Assembly (NCBI RefSeq): GCF_010183535.1 | Contig: NC_071333.1 | Location: 10,910,587-10,974,586, forward strand | DNA from: Caenorhabditis remanei | Taxonomy: Eukaryota > Nematoda > Chromadorea > Rhabditida > Rhabditidae | Direction: 5' to 3' | Length of the DNA stretch: 64,000 nucleotides | Part shown: positions 10,861-23,300 of the stretch, piece by piece | How the letters are laid out: each line of letters starts with the position of its first letter | Position numbering within the stretch: the stretch's first letter is position 1 | Notes under the pieces: model-generated | Told to the model about the DNA's origin: nothing | The model's input: only the letters and a program-made list of their open reading frames with translations | Databases searched by the model: none | Translations under genes and position numbers: made by a program

Positions 10861-12496
10861 CTTAAACCGGGTGAAGAGGACGAAGAAGAACCAGAAGAAC
10901 CGGATGACGAGGAAGAGCCTGAAGATGAACCAGTTGATGATGCTCCGAAGAAAAAGAAACCAAGGAAGCATAAACGACGTCCAAAGAAGAAGAAGAAGCC
11001 AGAGCCAGAACCCGAAAAAGAGCCAACACCAGAACCTGTTGTTCCAAAAGCTCCAAAATGGATTCCTCCAATCAAACAGGAGGAACCAATTCCAATGCCA
11101 CCAAAAGAAAAAACAATTGCTGAAAGAAACAAAGAAGAGAGAATACCTCCAGCATTGCGATATGCCAAGAAACCACGAGAACTGTAAGTTTGAAATTATG
11201 TGAGGGATTTCATAAACGTTTTTTTTAGGGAAGTTTTTATTCCATTTGTTATTCCATGGGAGCAGACCGCTGCTTTAATAACACAAGAAGGTAAAACATT
11301 CTGATGCAAATTTAATATTCAAAAACGATTTATTCAGGTATGGGGGCCTTCGGTAAAAGCAGAAATGCAGATCCTAATATTAACTTTGGAGAAAAACCAA
11401 TTGTTCAGGTTTGCCTACAGCTTTGGCTATTTTCATATTGTTTTTACTTCAGGGAGCAGTCGACTCGAAGACTGTTATTCCGCTGTGGAATGATGAAAGT
11501 AAATGTGCAAATCGTCATGGCATGTCACCATTTGGAGGTATACGAGCTGTCGATCAAAATGTAGTCGATCACCATGTATTCAATTTGATGGATGTAAGTG
11601 TTCATCAATTTTAACATTCCAAGAAATAGTAAATTTTCAGAAAGGTAAAAGTAATGGAATCATCCCACTATTGGCTAAAGGTACTACTTATCACCCACAT
11701 GGAGAATATGGAACTATAAGAAAACAGGTTAATGCCAGGTCCTTGATTTTCTTAATTTCTTGGTTTCAGACTGCTGATGTGAAATACAAAGACGGATGGA
11801 AACCTGGAATGGAGAAGGATTCGCATGGTTTCATTTCCAGACAGTTTATTGCCAACTCGAAAGAAAAGGCTGGAAGCAACTTGTTAGACAGACGAAGAAC
11901 AATTGTAAGTTCCCTCGAGTTGCAAAAAAATAAGGGTTACAATTTGAATCACACCATCTTTCTCGGTTAACTTCCTTGACGTCATTCCGCGAAAAAACAA
12001 CAGTTTTATCATGTAATCAGAGAATATAATCGGAAAACATAACAGTTTAATGACTCATGTACCCAAATTTCGACAACCAAAACAGAATGGGTCATAATTT
12101 GAAAAGATAACGGAAATGAAAACAATTGTCATCTGTTCATTACTGACTTATTGGACATTTCATCATCATTAAATTCGGAGATTCATTAGTTCATTTTTCA
12201 GATTTCCGATGCACTCCCACAATCTAAAGAATGTGAAGCTATGATTCCATTAATGTTCGATGGAAGATCAGTAGAAACACGCGAAGGCAGCGAATTTGGA
12301 TCTTTCCGACCACTTGTATCAAATTCAACCGGAGGATATATTATGTCTTTCCAGGATGAAATCAAGTGTAAAAATGTTATTCCTTTCCAGGTCAGTAACC
12401 CAGAATAATTTTTTTTTTCAAAATCGAAATTGTGTATCGGATTCAACTTCAAAACGATACTTTTTATTTCAGACTGCACCATCGTTAGTCGCCTGA
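4351..12496 (+). CDS. Giant PEVK-like repeat protein with C-terminal calponin-like (CLIK) repeats
   Basis: The exons read 4351-11183, 11229-11290, 11338-11408, 11453-11593, 11641-11727, 11770-11904, 12202-12390 and 12473-12496, and encode about 2513 residues. Exon 1 (about 2277 residues) is almost wholly Pro, Lys, Glu, Ala, Asp and Val. I count about 27 copies of a core K-W-(K/R)-P-P-W-E followed by an acidic run. The first 16 are preceded by PTPVKNPVKK, the rest by PKPAAPKK and followed by EADFTMPAPKKPDSEDP and a PLGGPKPKDPKLAKKAPAK linker. This composition is that of a disordered, titin-PEVK-like segment. Exons 2-8 change character: segments such as VIPLWNDESKCANRHGMSPF and IIPLLAKGTTYHPHGEYGTI fit a degenerate IPLQxGTN-GMxxFGxxR calponin-like repeat, as in UNC-87, which binds actin. 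I therefore infer a cytoskeletal, possibly muscle, protein. The gene corresponds to F35A5.1 in my memory of the locus. Confidence 0.8.
11229..12496 (+). other. Region encoding degenerate CLIK (calponin-like) repeats
   Basis: At least four segments in the spliced product align by eye to the CLIK consensus (hydrophobic-I-P-L/F, about 12 residues, G-M-x-x-F-G-x-x-R). They are around VIPWEQTAALITQEGMGAFG, VIPLWNDESKCANRHGMSPF, IIPLLAKGTTYHPHGEYGTI and MIPLMFDGRSVETREGSEFG, plus a truncated NVIPFQ at the end. Spacing is roughly 40-60 residues. Most of these exons begin and end in phase 0, which favours duplication of repeat-coding exons. The assignment is by pattern only. Confidence 0.55.
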
Positions 12497-12698
12497 AAGA
12501 AATTTACTCGACATCAGTATTAACTTTAATTTTTCTCCAGTAAAGCAATTTACAATTATAATTGTTTCTCTTCAATTGTTCAGTTGTATGTTTGTAACGT
12601 AGTATATGTTTATAATCGTTTCTTTTGAATTGATTTTTTCGTCCAACTTTTTTCCTCTCTAGTTTCAATGTTTGTGTCTACAGGTGCTTATTTTTCCA

Positions 12699-12704
12699 AA
12701 TAAA
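12699..12704 (+). terminator. Polyadenylation signal of the giant repeat gene
   Basis: AATAAA lies about 200 bases after the TGA at 12494-12496 on the same strand; it is the first canonical hexamer downstream. Confidence 0.5.
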
Positions 12705-13232
12705 CTGCACGTTTCTGTTCTACGTCACCTTGACGGCGCAAGTATTTTGTGACAATGTGGTTTGACGCCTGCACAATAAGATGAATGTGAGAATGTAAAA
12801 ATTGAAAAAAGAGCTAGAAACTCTCCTTTTTTGCTATTTTCCTATTCATGAGTGACAAAATTACTGGAGCAATTTTATTAGTACCCCGACAGACAAACTC
12901 CCACTTCCGCACTTGCCTCCACACCAAAACTACGTTTTCCATCCTGTTTATTTTCAAACCTTTCTACATTATGTGCATAAATGAGGGAGTTTGTCTATGA
13001 AGCGAAACTAGCACTGAAGAACAATAGACTCTTTGAAAACTTGTACTTTTCACGCATTTTCCAACTTTTTAAAGTTGAATGGCTAACTTTTCCGATAGGG
13101 TTCAGAGATCTACCAACATGGAAAAAAAGATATTTTATTTTTATATTGCGATGTTGTAAACAACCGAGGTTCTTTGGCCTCAGTAATTTTCTGCATATTG
13201 TCAACAACAACACATTTGTTTTGTATTCAAAT
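12705..13232. other. Intergenic between convergent genes
   Basis: This short AT-rich spacer separates the 3' ends of the repeat gene (plus) and the forkhead gene (minus). The open frames in it (up to about 90 codons on either strand) overlap each other, lack splice context and show no recognisable motif; I see nothing else. Confidence 0.5.
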
Positions 13233-13238
13233 TTTATT
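13233..13238 (-). terminator. Possible polyadenylation signal of the forkhead gene
   Basis: TTTATT on the plus strand is AATAAA on the minus strand. If used, the forkhead gene has a 3' UTR of about 1.1 kb covering 13239-14360, in which I find no coding sequence. Nearer variant hexamers may be used instead. Confidence 0.35.
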
Positions 13239-14360
13239 CCAAAGTAAAGAAAAAACGGAAAATGTCACAAAACATCACATTCAAAAAAATGTGGTGAAAT
13301 TGTGAAATACAATTAAGACGGACCAAAAAAGTTGTGGAAAAAGTATGAAAACGGGGACAAAGATGATGAAAAGTGTGTTACGGTTAAAAATGACAAAGGA
13401 GGGTAGGGAATTGATTGGAAGGGTGGGAATTGATGGGTTTGCAGAATCAAAACAATGAAAACGTCAAAAAACAAAACAAGTTGATTTCTTTGACTGTGGT
13501 GCTGCATGGAACCGGTAGCACAGAGTTCACACGGTTTAGGGATCAAAACAATAAAATAAAATGATTGGATTGGTGAAAAACGTCGATAGTAATTTAGAGG
13601 GAGGACAGCAAAAAAGGAATCCATGATGTGATGGTAGATCGGTTTGAATGTTGTGAATCGACACTCAGCACATATAAATGAGAGAAAGAAACTAATACTA
13701 CTCGAATCGACACATACAACAAGAGGCTAAAGCCTTTCAGAATGACGATAAAGACAGGAGAAAAGAGTGGAACAGGGGGCAACAGTGCATAGAAGGAAAG
13801 GGTTCATAGAAGGATCAGTTTCATAAAATTAGGATAGATAGAAAGAGGGGGTGGGGAGGGAATTGTAGTTAGAAAACAGTTTTTGTGGTCTTCTGAGATA
13901 TAAAATGAGGAGGGATGAAAGTATGACTTCACAGCGATATTTGTAACGAGCTGGAGTTACTAATATAATGAATGATCAGATAGTAAACTTATCCAGGAGT
14001 ACGTATGGAAACTCGTGTTCAACTACAAGTATTGGCGCTAGGTCCACAACACCAGCTGTTTGATGTGTGAATGAATCGGGATTGGGGTGGGGGAAGCATT
14101 GGATGTGACAAAGAGAATGGGGGTACTAATCAAAAAAATTGAGGTCTAGTCTTGGTGCATAGAAAAAGATGTGGTTGGATAGGAAAGGTGGGGGGAACGA
14201 AAGCGAAATGAAGTCAATTCGTAGGAGTCGATGAGACGATGAGTTGGTAACACGAGATCAATGCATGTGCAAACTAGGAGCACAACCAACAATAATAATA
14301 TCGACGCATAGAAAAAAGTTGGTGTAATGGAGACTATTTCAATCATTTCAGAATTGGTGC

Positions 14361-17300
14361 CTAAGGAAGAAGAAAAGACTGGCTCTCGGCTTTTATGGGT
14401 GAGAGTGACGGACTGCCGATATGCAGTTGATTTTGAGTCAAATTGTTCAGATTTGCCAAGGAAAGAAGTGCTCCGAGTTGTGGGTTGATCTGCAGAAGTG
14501 TGGTGGTGAGCAGATTCTGGAGCCCGCTGACTGCAGAGTTATCTTGGATCAGATCTGAAAATTTGGAAACATAGAATTAAGTATTCTATTGTTTGTGTCT
14601 TACTGGAACGGTAGTTATTCTGGAATAACGTTCCTTTGTAGTCATTCATTCCACTAAGAAGTTCCAGGACGTTGAGTACTGGCATCTGTGGTTTCGGGTT
14701 TTCACTCGGAGGACTGATCGAAGGGTTCGATGGACTTGGTGATGTTTCTCCACTTCCAGAACTGCCTCTTTCATCTCTTGAAATTGTTCTTCCTACATCA
14801 CTCTTCTTCACAAGTGCTCTTGGTTGTTGACGATTCCTCCTTCTTAAGGTCTGCTTGTCACTGAGCTCAGGAACAACCGTCCAGAAGTGTCCTGAAAAAA
14901 CTTTAAATGGAAAGATTATGATGTTTGTCATGCTGACGTTTGTGCTCTGTTTTTAATGGCAAGATCCGACTTTTGACCCCTTTTTTCCTTTTCCCTACTT
15001 CTACTTCCCATCTAGTAAACACTAAAGCACACCAAACTAGAAAAAGTGATGATGGAAGAAAAAAACGAGTTGTTTATGTTATTGCGAGTGCTAGGGTTTC
15101 ACAAGAATTATGGATTGACCCGCTTCTTCATGCTAGCTTGCAACATCGGTGAGAATAAGAAGAAAACTGACTCTTCACTCATTTTCAGGACCCCCTCTCA
15201 CTTCTTCCTCACTCAAAGTGTTTGTGTCGCACCCTAGTTCTTTTTGCTGGTTGTTTGTTGCTTTGCTGCCTCCAAGAAACTTTAGAATTCAAGATCGAGC
15301 GCCACTCGAAACTGGTAAACAAACATAACATCAGACCGCCCAAGAAGAGAAGAAGAATTTGCTGCGACCCGACATGCCACGCCACGCGAAAACACTGAGA
15401 GGGCCCACCCTTACAAAAAATACGCGCTCGTTTATTTCTATCTCTTTCAGTACTTCCTGGTATTGACAACAACACAAAAAACATTTCTATTCATAAGGAG
15501 CACATCTTCGGGCTTAACACACGCAGTAGTATCACAAAAAGGGATATGCACCAATACTCATATCTCCTTTACGACACAAACACACTGAAAATGGATGGGA
15601 GCAGAGAGAGTACAAAAAGAGACTATTGCAGCTGCCGCAAATTAAAAACATGTTTTTGTCTTGGAGCAGTTAACGAAAGGTCAACGTTTATTTCTAATTC
15701 TATTGTTGCATTCAAAATAAATTGAAAATGTGGAAAAGTCTAAATTGAACTCTAGAACATTTTATATTGGCATGACCTGGTGTGCATATAAAAATTGTTA
15801 TGTACTTTCCCTCTACTTATAAATAATTCTCAAACTTCCCCTGCCTCTACTTTCTTGTTTCCTGAAGCATAAAAGTTTTTCAGTTATATCTTAATCCACC
15901 TGTTGAAGTGATTTCTGAACTAAACTATCGTTATATATGTAGATACTTTCTTTTCTCCACTATCTGTTAGTTTTGCCGCCGCACTCGAAGTTTTCACTAT
16001 TTCACTATATCAATGTTTGTAACACCGTGTAATTCCTTTTCACTATTTTCCACGGCTGATATCAGACCATTCTCAAACAATCACATGAAACAAAAAAAGA
16101 ATGATCGAAGGAGGAAGAAGAAAAATGATAGTAGTCGTACTCACTTCTATTTTAATTGTGTCTCGTGTTTCTACGTTTTTAAATATTCTGATAAAAAGTG
16201 TATGAAAACAATGGAAAGTGATGACATGGAAATCCACGTACCGACAACTCCACTTGCAGAAGTTTGTTTGAGTGGCAATTTGACAAAGCAATCGTGAAGA
16301 CTCAAGTTGTGTCGTATGGAGTTTTGCCATCCCCACTGATCTGGTCGGTGTCGGTAATATGGGTGCAGCAATCGGATCACCTAAAAAAACATTTTCAATT
16401 TTTTGAAATCTTGTGTAAACTTTGAAGTTAAACTTATTGGGCGAGGAAACATTAGTCATCAGGCAAAAAAGGAAAAAGAAATATGACTCGAAAATATTTT
16501 GGCAATTCAGCCAAATACTGTTTGTTTTTTTCTCCTCTTCGAATAGACGGAAAGAAAAAGCAAACAAGTGGTTCCCTGAACTCTGAACTACTCTCTTTCG
16601 GTTTTGACTTTTTTGCTCTATCTCTGCTTTGTCATACTGTAGTCGACAAACATTTGATATAGAGAAAAACAGCCTCAAAATCATGAGGTTTTTGGAACGA
16701 TAGAGCAGAGAAAAACGTTGTGGTTGCCAGTCGGAGCATAATATTTGACATAAAAAACTCTCGGGGCTCTGGCCCAGTCACTCAAATAACTTGTGATTCG
16801 TTTCAAAACGCCTGAATCGGAGTGTTTGTTTTTCGATTTATTGGAAAATAAACTGAAGGATTTGTGCCAAACCTGTGTGTTTGTGTTTGTGTGTTTAACT
16901 GCGAGTTGATGTTTTTTATTCAGTGCCCCCCGAAAAACAGAAAACTGAATAACAACTGATGCTCAAAAAAGTAGATCTAGGACCACTAACACAGCTGTAC
17001 GTCTTTTCATTTTTCTTCCACGGAAAGTACATCTGTCCTTTCCGCAGCGGGGAGGAGTTTAGTCTTACTGAACGAATTGAATGTCTCAAAATGTCTAGAG
17101 ATCGAAATGCACCTACTAGAGTTTGAATGGAAAGGCAAAAATGGATTGAATTTCAAAAATACGATTTGACATTCCCTGGATATCTTGTAACAAAACATAC
17201 CTGATAGATTTCATTAAGCTTCAACCGTTTTTCCGGACTCCTGTCAATGGCTTCAATGATAAGATCTTTGTAAGAGAGTGATGGTCGTTCAAAACTGTCT

Positions 17301-20300
17301 GAAGAAGCTGTTGCCAGGGGTGTTTGAACTGGTGAATGTTGTGATGAGATTGAAGATGTTGTATCTGTGTTGATTGTGTCCGAAGCTGAGGGCATCTGGA
17401 TGGTAGACGCCAGCAATTCCATCTGAAATACAGAATTCATTGAAAAGTGTAGGTGGAAATGAACGATAATAAGAATCGAGGTAATGAGTAATAAACGGAG
17501 ATAGAGAATAAGAATGACGAGATGTGTTTTAAAAAGATTCTCAATTAATATAGATCAGAGAGTGATTGAAACTGATAATGAGAGCATGAGAGCACGGAAA
17601 GAAACACGGCAAGAGCAAGTTGAGGTGGTGGGAGTTGTGTTATTCTGTTTTGAGCAAGTACCTCTTATTGCTACAGTTTGCCGAAGTGGGCGGGACTTGG
17701 CAGACACACACGGAAAAATGTGCAGAAACAGAGCATACAAAAAAAGTGATGTGGTATGATCTTCAGCTCAAAATTGCGTCTTCTTATCAAGTTTTTGACG
17801 AAGTGATAAAGTTTCATTTTTTCGTTTTGACTCAAAATTCAGTGTGACATCACACTGGAAAAATCACGCATATTTCAAAATTCTCTCCACTTCTTACTTC
17901 TTCTTCTTCTTTTTTTCAAATCCGTCTTCAGAAGCAAAACGCCAAAACACTTTGCATGTTTCATCTTGAGGAAGAACTTTAACGTTTTTTTTTCTCGGGA
18001 AGCTGGGACTCAAACGGCCAAACAGCCAATTGGTAGAGCGGAACAAATTCAATTTTCAAACATTCTGTGGTCATTTCCTTTCTATGAAAATTTTTATTCC
18101 CGAGGACTAAGGGGGAGAGATAGGAGAAATTGGAAAAAATAGAAGCAAAAAACAGAAAACATGGGTTCTGTCGGCTTTTCCTTCTTCTGCAACAATAGAG
18201 AAACAACAAAAAACACAATTTTGAGGTTTCCAGGTGGCAATAATATATGATGTTGTTTCAGTGGCTACCGTACTCTGTCACAATTCATATTAAGAAAGAA
18301 ATCTTGTTTGGTTCTAATGATAGAGTGGTAGGCTAATCCCTACATCCAAGCAAATGAAAAAAGTGGACGTGTCCGGAGCAAAACAAGAGATAAAGGCTAT
18401 CCTCGGATGTTGAAAGATATAAATTAGGCGCATTCCACATTCCCAATTCGAGCATGTCATTTTTTGCAGCTGCTCTCTTTCATGTTGCTATTACTCTCGG
18501 AAGGGACACTGAAATCCAGCCTCCTTTTCAACAAGGACACTCCTTCTCTGATATGAATTGAAAGAAAAAACCAAGGACGCCCAGTCTTTTGTGGTCCGCT
18601 CCTATTTTTCAGATATGGATGGCCCCTAGGGGTCTGTTGAGTTTTTTTTTTGCTGTGTGTGCCACAACGTTTCAAATTGCTTGCCTGCGGGTGCATACAT
18701 GCCTGACTGAATGCAAAACAAACACACAAAAACAGATGGAAGGAAATAGGGCGAGAGCCAGGAAAAATGAGCCCCGGCCGCCCGGGGTCGGACTACATGG
18801 TCCCACCAACCAGCCCCGGATCCTGTCCTGCCCAAACACCTCGCCTTTTTTGCCCTCTTTCTTCCATTTCATTTCGGCACTTTCCTTTTACATATGTAAA
18901 TGAAAATTCTAGAGCAAATGTTAGGACCCTCTTATTTTTCCCCGTAAACTGGACTTTGTCCCCAATAAAAAGAAACTAGAAAAGCACAAGAAATAGTGAC
19001 AAACAAAGAAAAACCGGAACAGGTGATAGTAAGCACTGAGACAGAATTAGGAGTAACTGGAAGAAAATGGGGTACGGTAATAGACTGGCAGCTTTTAAGT
19101 GAAAGTTTGATGACACTAGCAACATGTGATAGAACAACAGTATTTAAAACAAACCAAAACATGTCAAAACACTTGAACTTGTGACAAAAACAGGACCTTG
19201 TTATCAGTTTGGGATCGAAGTTCAGAGAGAAGAGGAATCGGAATGATAGAGTTGATGTGAGAAAGTGTTATATATTTTTGCGAATAAATAAGGAACTCCT
19301 CAAAGTGTGTAGGAAGGACCTCATTCCTCTTTTCCTCATTTTTTTCTCTCCAATGAATATTTAATTCATTAGTTTCCCTTCTATGGCATCCAGAATACAG
19401 AAAACAGAGCAAGAGAAGAAGAACGAAAAAAATACGTGGGGGCAAGGAAGAGCCAAAAGAAGACGAAGTGAAAGGATGAAAAAATGAAAAAGTGTAGTAG
19501 AAGTTCTGAGAAAAAATTACAATGAGAACAACACATATGTGGAAAAAAGGAGTCGGGAGTAGGAGAATTGTTGTGCTCCTGATGGACGCGACGGCCACGC
19601 CCATTTCACGCATGGGTCGCAAAACAGAGAGAATAGACGAACAAAAAAAGTTTTTTGAAGAAAGGGGGAGAAAAAAATGGTGAAAGACGGGAGGAGCAAA
19701 ATTTGTTTCCATCTTTTTAGATGGTCATGTTTTTTGACAAGTTTTTCTATGAGGGATCGAAATTTGTTTGTAAGGGGGTCCAATGGTGTAGAGAGTTCAG
19801 TCAGAAGTTGAACTCATTTCAAGAAAAAAAATGGCAGACCTAGTCGTTCCAAAAACTAATTACGCCTAGGGCAAGATCTACGAAAAAATAAATGAGGACC
19901 AAATTCTGGGGTTCTTCGTTTTTTTCCTTTGCGAACATGTCTTTTTTGCAATGATATCTGGTTGTTCCTGAGTAAGATGTTTATCTCAAGTCCTCAAGGA
20001 AAACAACTTCTGTTGGTCGCCACCCCCCACTTCATCCTTCAATTTATCTCTTTTCGCCGATGTTCGCTAATTGGAAAAGCAAGGTGAGAATGAGAGACGA
20101 AGAACACGCCAATTGAGTGGCTTACAAGCGAACAAAAAAAATTGGAAAGAAAATTGAGTAATTAGACACGGGCGCCGCAAAACATCTATTATCTACAAAG
20201 ATCTTGAACTTGTTCTATTTTTGGTGTATTTTCAAAGAATGCTCCCTAGTAGGACTTGATTAGTAAGATTAACAAGATTACAGAAGGATTACAAGAAAAT

Positions 20301-23300
20301 GATAAACTTGAGAGGGAGAATCAGCACTAGTTTTGATGATCGGAAGGAAGAGCAAAAGAAGAAAAGTGTGAGACAAGGCCAGGATTGGAGTGTTACGACA
20401 GACATGCACCTGGACGGTTTTCACAAAAGGGTCGACAGCTGGGTTACTGACAAAAATGACATCACTCATTGTACTTTACAAAATCGTGGAAACTTTTGAA
20501 AAAACAATGCCACTTCTGGTATTGTTCCCCCCCGTTCTTTCATATTTCACCTCGTTTTTTGACGAGAAAAAGTCCACGGATTGCGTAAGTGAATCAGTGC
20601 GATCTGGCAAATATTGCGACAAAACAAACACTAGATCCTTGCCATTGTCGGCCTGCTTTTAGTAGGAGTGTCTGGAAAAAAAGGCAGCGTCGAATAGTGC
20701 TGCTTGCAAAATGCACCGTAACCTAGAACCACTTACTGCTGACTGACAGCCGTCAGAACATATAGACCTGGAGACAAAACATACACGAAAAAACAAAGTG
20801 CAATTATTATCAGTGTGGAAAACCGCTTCAGTATTTCAGATCGCACGATGATAATACGGCATAAAATGTTGCGTTATTACCTCTCTGCAGAAAAAAGACT
20901 GATTACAAACGTAGAAACTAGGGTCTAGAATAATACAGTGAGAAAAACAGATAACACTGTTGATGCTTGCTTTGACGTGCAAACCAACGAGGCGCCAGCT
21001 AGGCAAACGAAGCTCAGCAAGTAACGGAATGACAGGAAAACGCATAAAAATGAATTTAGGACAAAGAAACAGAAACATGTCAATGACTGAAACTGAAAAG
21101 AGCAGAATGAGGTAAAAAATTGGGTTCTCAGGGAGTGAGATGGTAAAAATGAAAATAAGCAAAAGCACAGATGCTCACGGCCGTCAACGTGATCGGATCG
21201 GAATGTTGCAAGCCTAGGTACCTACGCTAGGCGCCGCCGCGCGGGTGGCGCCCGGGAGGAGGCGGCAAATACATGAGGTAGCTGCAGAGTGCGCGACAGA
21301 TGGGACGACCAGTTTTCTTGAAAAAAATAATAAACATTTCGAAACACAGAACCCGGTTTTTTCGGGGGCAATCACTCACTCTTTGCCGTCTCCTTTTTCT
21401 ACGCAAAGGCGCCTCGCGCCCTTGCCTTTCCGCGCAGAAGCCTCGCACTTCCACGCGGACGACGGAAACTGTGTGCCCTCATCCGTCGCCGCTCAGGTGT
21501 TACGTGTACTTAGGCGACGCCCGTCTACAGTCGCGTCGCTACGCGTGAAAAAAGAAAAGAGAAGAAAAAAAACTACCACGCAAACGGATATGTGTATTGG
21601 CAAACATCATCGGATATGCGTCACTGATTCGGACAGGTTGATGATAATAGTAGGTCTTTCGGATGGAGGATAACAAGCAACTTCGATTAATTTTATGCAA
21701 ATATTCTGGATTTTTCTCCATTTCTAAGTTGGCAATTTGTATTCAACGATTTAAAGTTCGAGGCTTACACACTTCTTGTTACAGTACTGATCTAATGCAA
21801 TCATGGTCATGCAATCATAGTCGTGTTCAGAAGCAAACACCATCTTAACTATATGGAACTTCCTCTACGTCATTGTCAATTTTACTGTGTTTTTATTCTA
21901 TATCAAATACATCACGTGATACAGTTCTTGAGAAAGTTTCTTATCAAGTGTAAAAAGTGAAATGAAAAATGCGGTAAAGTACAATACCTATCAAATCATA
22001 ACGTGACAAAAATATCATTGAACTTTTTAAATAGGATTGTGAATCGGTTCGTGATGAACAAAAAAAAACAGGGAAATAAAGTTAGTCAATGAGCGTGGCG
22101 TGCCCGTAAAAATTCTAGATAATCCTCTAGGTGGCGCCAAGAGGAAGAGATAGTTCCAAATGATATGGTCGTTTTTAAAACACCTACTGTTTCGGCGAAA
22201 ACAACGACGGGGGGTAAAAGAGTGGGCAGAAGAGAAATTACACCGAAAAAACTACGATAGAATGCATGAAACTGTTGAAGACCTCCACGCAGCATAGTTA
22301 ACAGAGGATTCGTGCGTGATGATGAAGAAGAGGAACAGTTGGCAGAAACCCAAATAAGTTGATTTGAACAACCGATTGAGAGGACGGAAACGATGAAAAC
22401 AACAACCGAAAAAAAGAAACGGTTCTAGAAAACGTTTATGCTACTTACAACTCAACTAGGGTCTCAAGTGTTTGTATTCTTTATGAGTGGTAAAAATCAG
22501 AGCGGTAACATTTCGTTTGCCAACCCGTCAAGACTGTAGTGTATTTGCCAAAACAATAGACGGATTGCGCAACCATCTATAAATAAACATTTTGGTTGGA
22601 AAACTCTTGAGTGTGGGACTTTTTATATTATAAGACAACATTGTGTTGTATTTGTCATGTTTTTCAAAGAATCCATTCTGAGCTAATTGTTTTCTTGTTT
22701 TCATTCTCAGGGTCCGACTGATTATGACAGGAGGAAGTTCTTGAAAAGTATAACAAAATACATATTGCCAGATTGTCAAATGTATCCTGATAAATAGGAT
22801 AAATTCCGATTTTAGATCCATCTTGATCTTTGCTCACATTCTCAAACAAGTAGCAGATATTCTCAGCTCTCAGTTTATTTCGGGTGACTCCAATGTTTTC
22901 TATTTCCTTTTAACCCATCCAATGAATGTGTGAAAATTACGTCTTCATTTCCAAGTTCTTGCCCTAAAAGTCTTCAAACTTTTTCTCTTACATCGTTGAT
23001 GCTTCTCGGCGTACAGATGTTTGGAACGATCCACTTTGCCTCGACGAACAGAACATGAAGGTTTTTTCGGCTTTCTGGTAGTTAGGAGTGGTTTTTTCAA
23101 GTGTTATCCTTTGCGGCAAAGGCATTTATTTACTTTCAAAAACGGGACCGCAAGGAGGGTTGCGATGCTGCTTCGTGGAGGCCTGCCAATGCATTCAAAG
23201 CAGCACAATTACATACAAACATCTACACACACTTGCCTTGCTGTGCTCGACGCAAATACAAACAAACATTTGCCAAACAACACACTTTTTATGCTCCTCT

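Noticed and set aside
4341..11168. A 2275-codon open frame on the minus strand, opposite the giant repeat exon, encoding a Gly/Ser/Phe-rich polypeptide
   Set aside because: It mirrors the repeat. The sense protein almost lacks the T- or C-ending codon followed by TA/CA-starting codon combinations that would create antisense stops. No promoter, splice signals or independent conservation are visible, whereas the sense frame continues through well-formed introns.
8411..11203. Long plus-strand frames (8411-9247, 9305-11203) rich in Gln, Asn, Arg and Leu
   Set aside because: They are the +1-type shadows of the same repetitive DNA. They have no own start context, and the composition is a frame-shifted image of the P/K/E repeat.
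19777..19815. tRNA-Gln-like string (GTCCAATGGTGTAG) next to a 7-bp hairpin GAGTTCA/TGAACTC
   Set aside because: There is no T-arm or acceptor pairing. The similarity covers only part of a D-arm, and a 7-bp stem is expected by chance in this much DNA.
21274..21281. TGAGGTAG, the let-7 family seed, in the GC-rich island
   Set aside because: Only the eight seed bases match; the following sequence differs from let-7 relatives, and I could not find a complementary arm forming a precursor hairpin.
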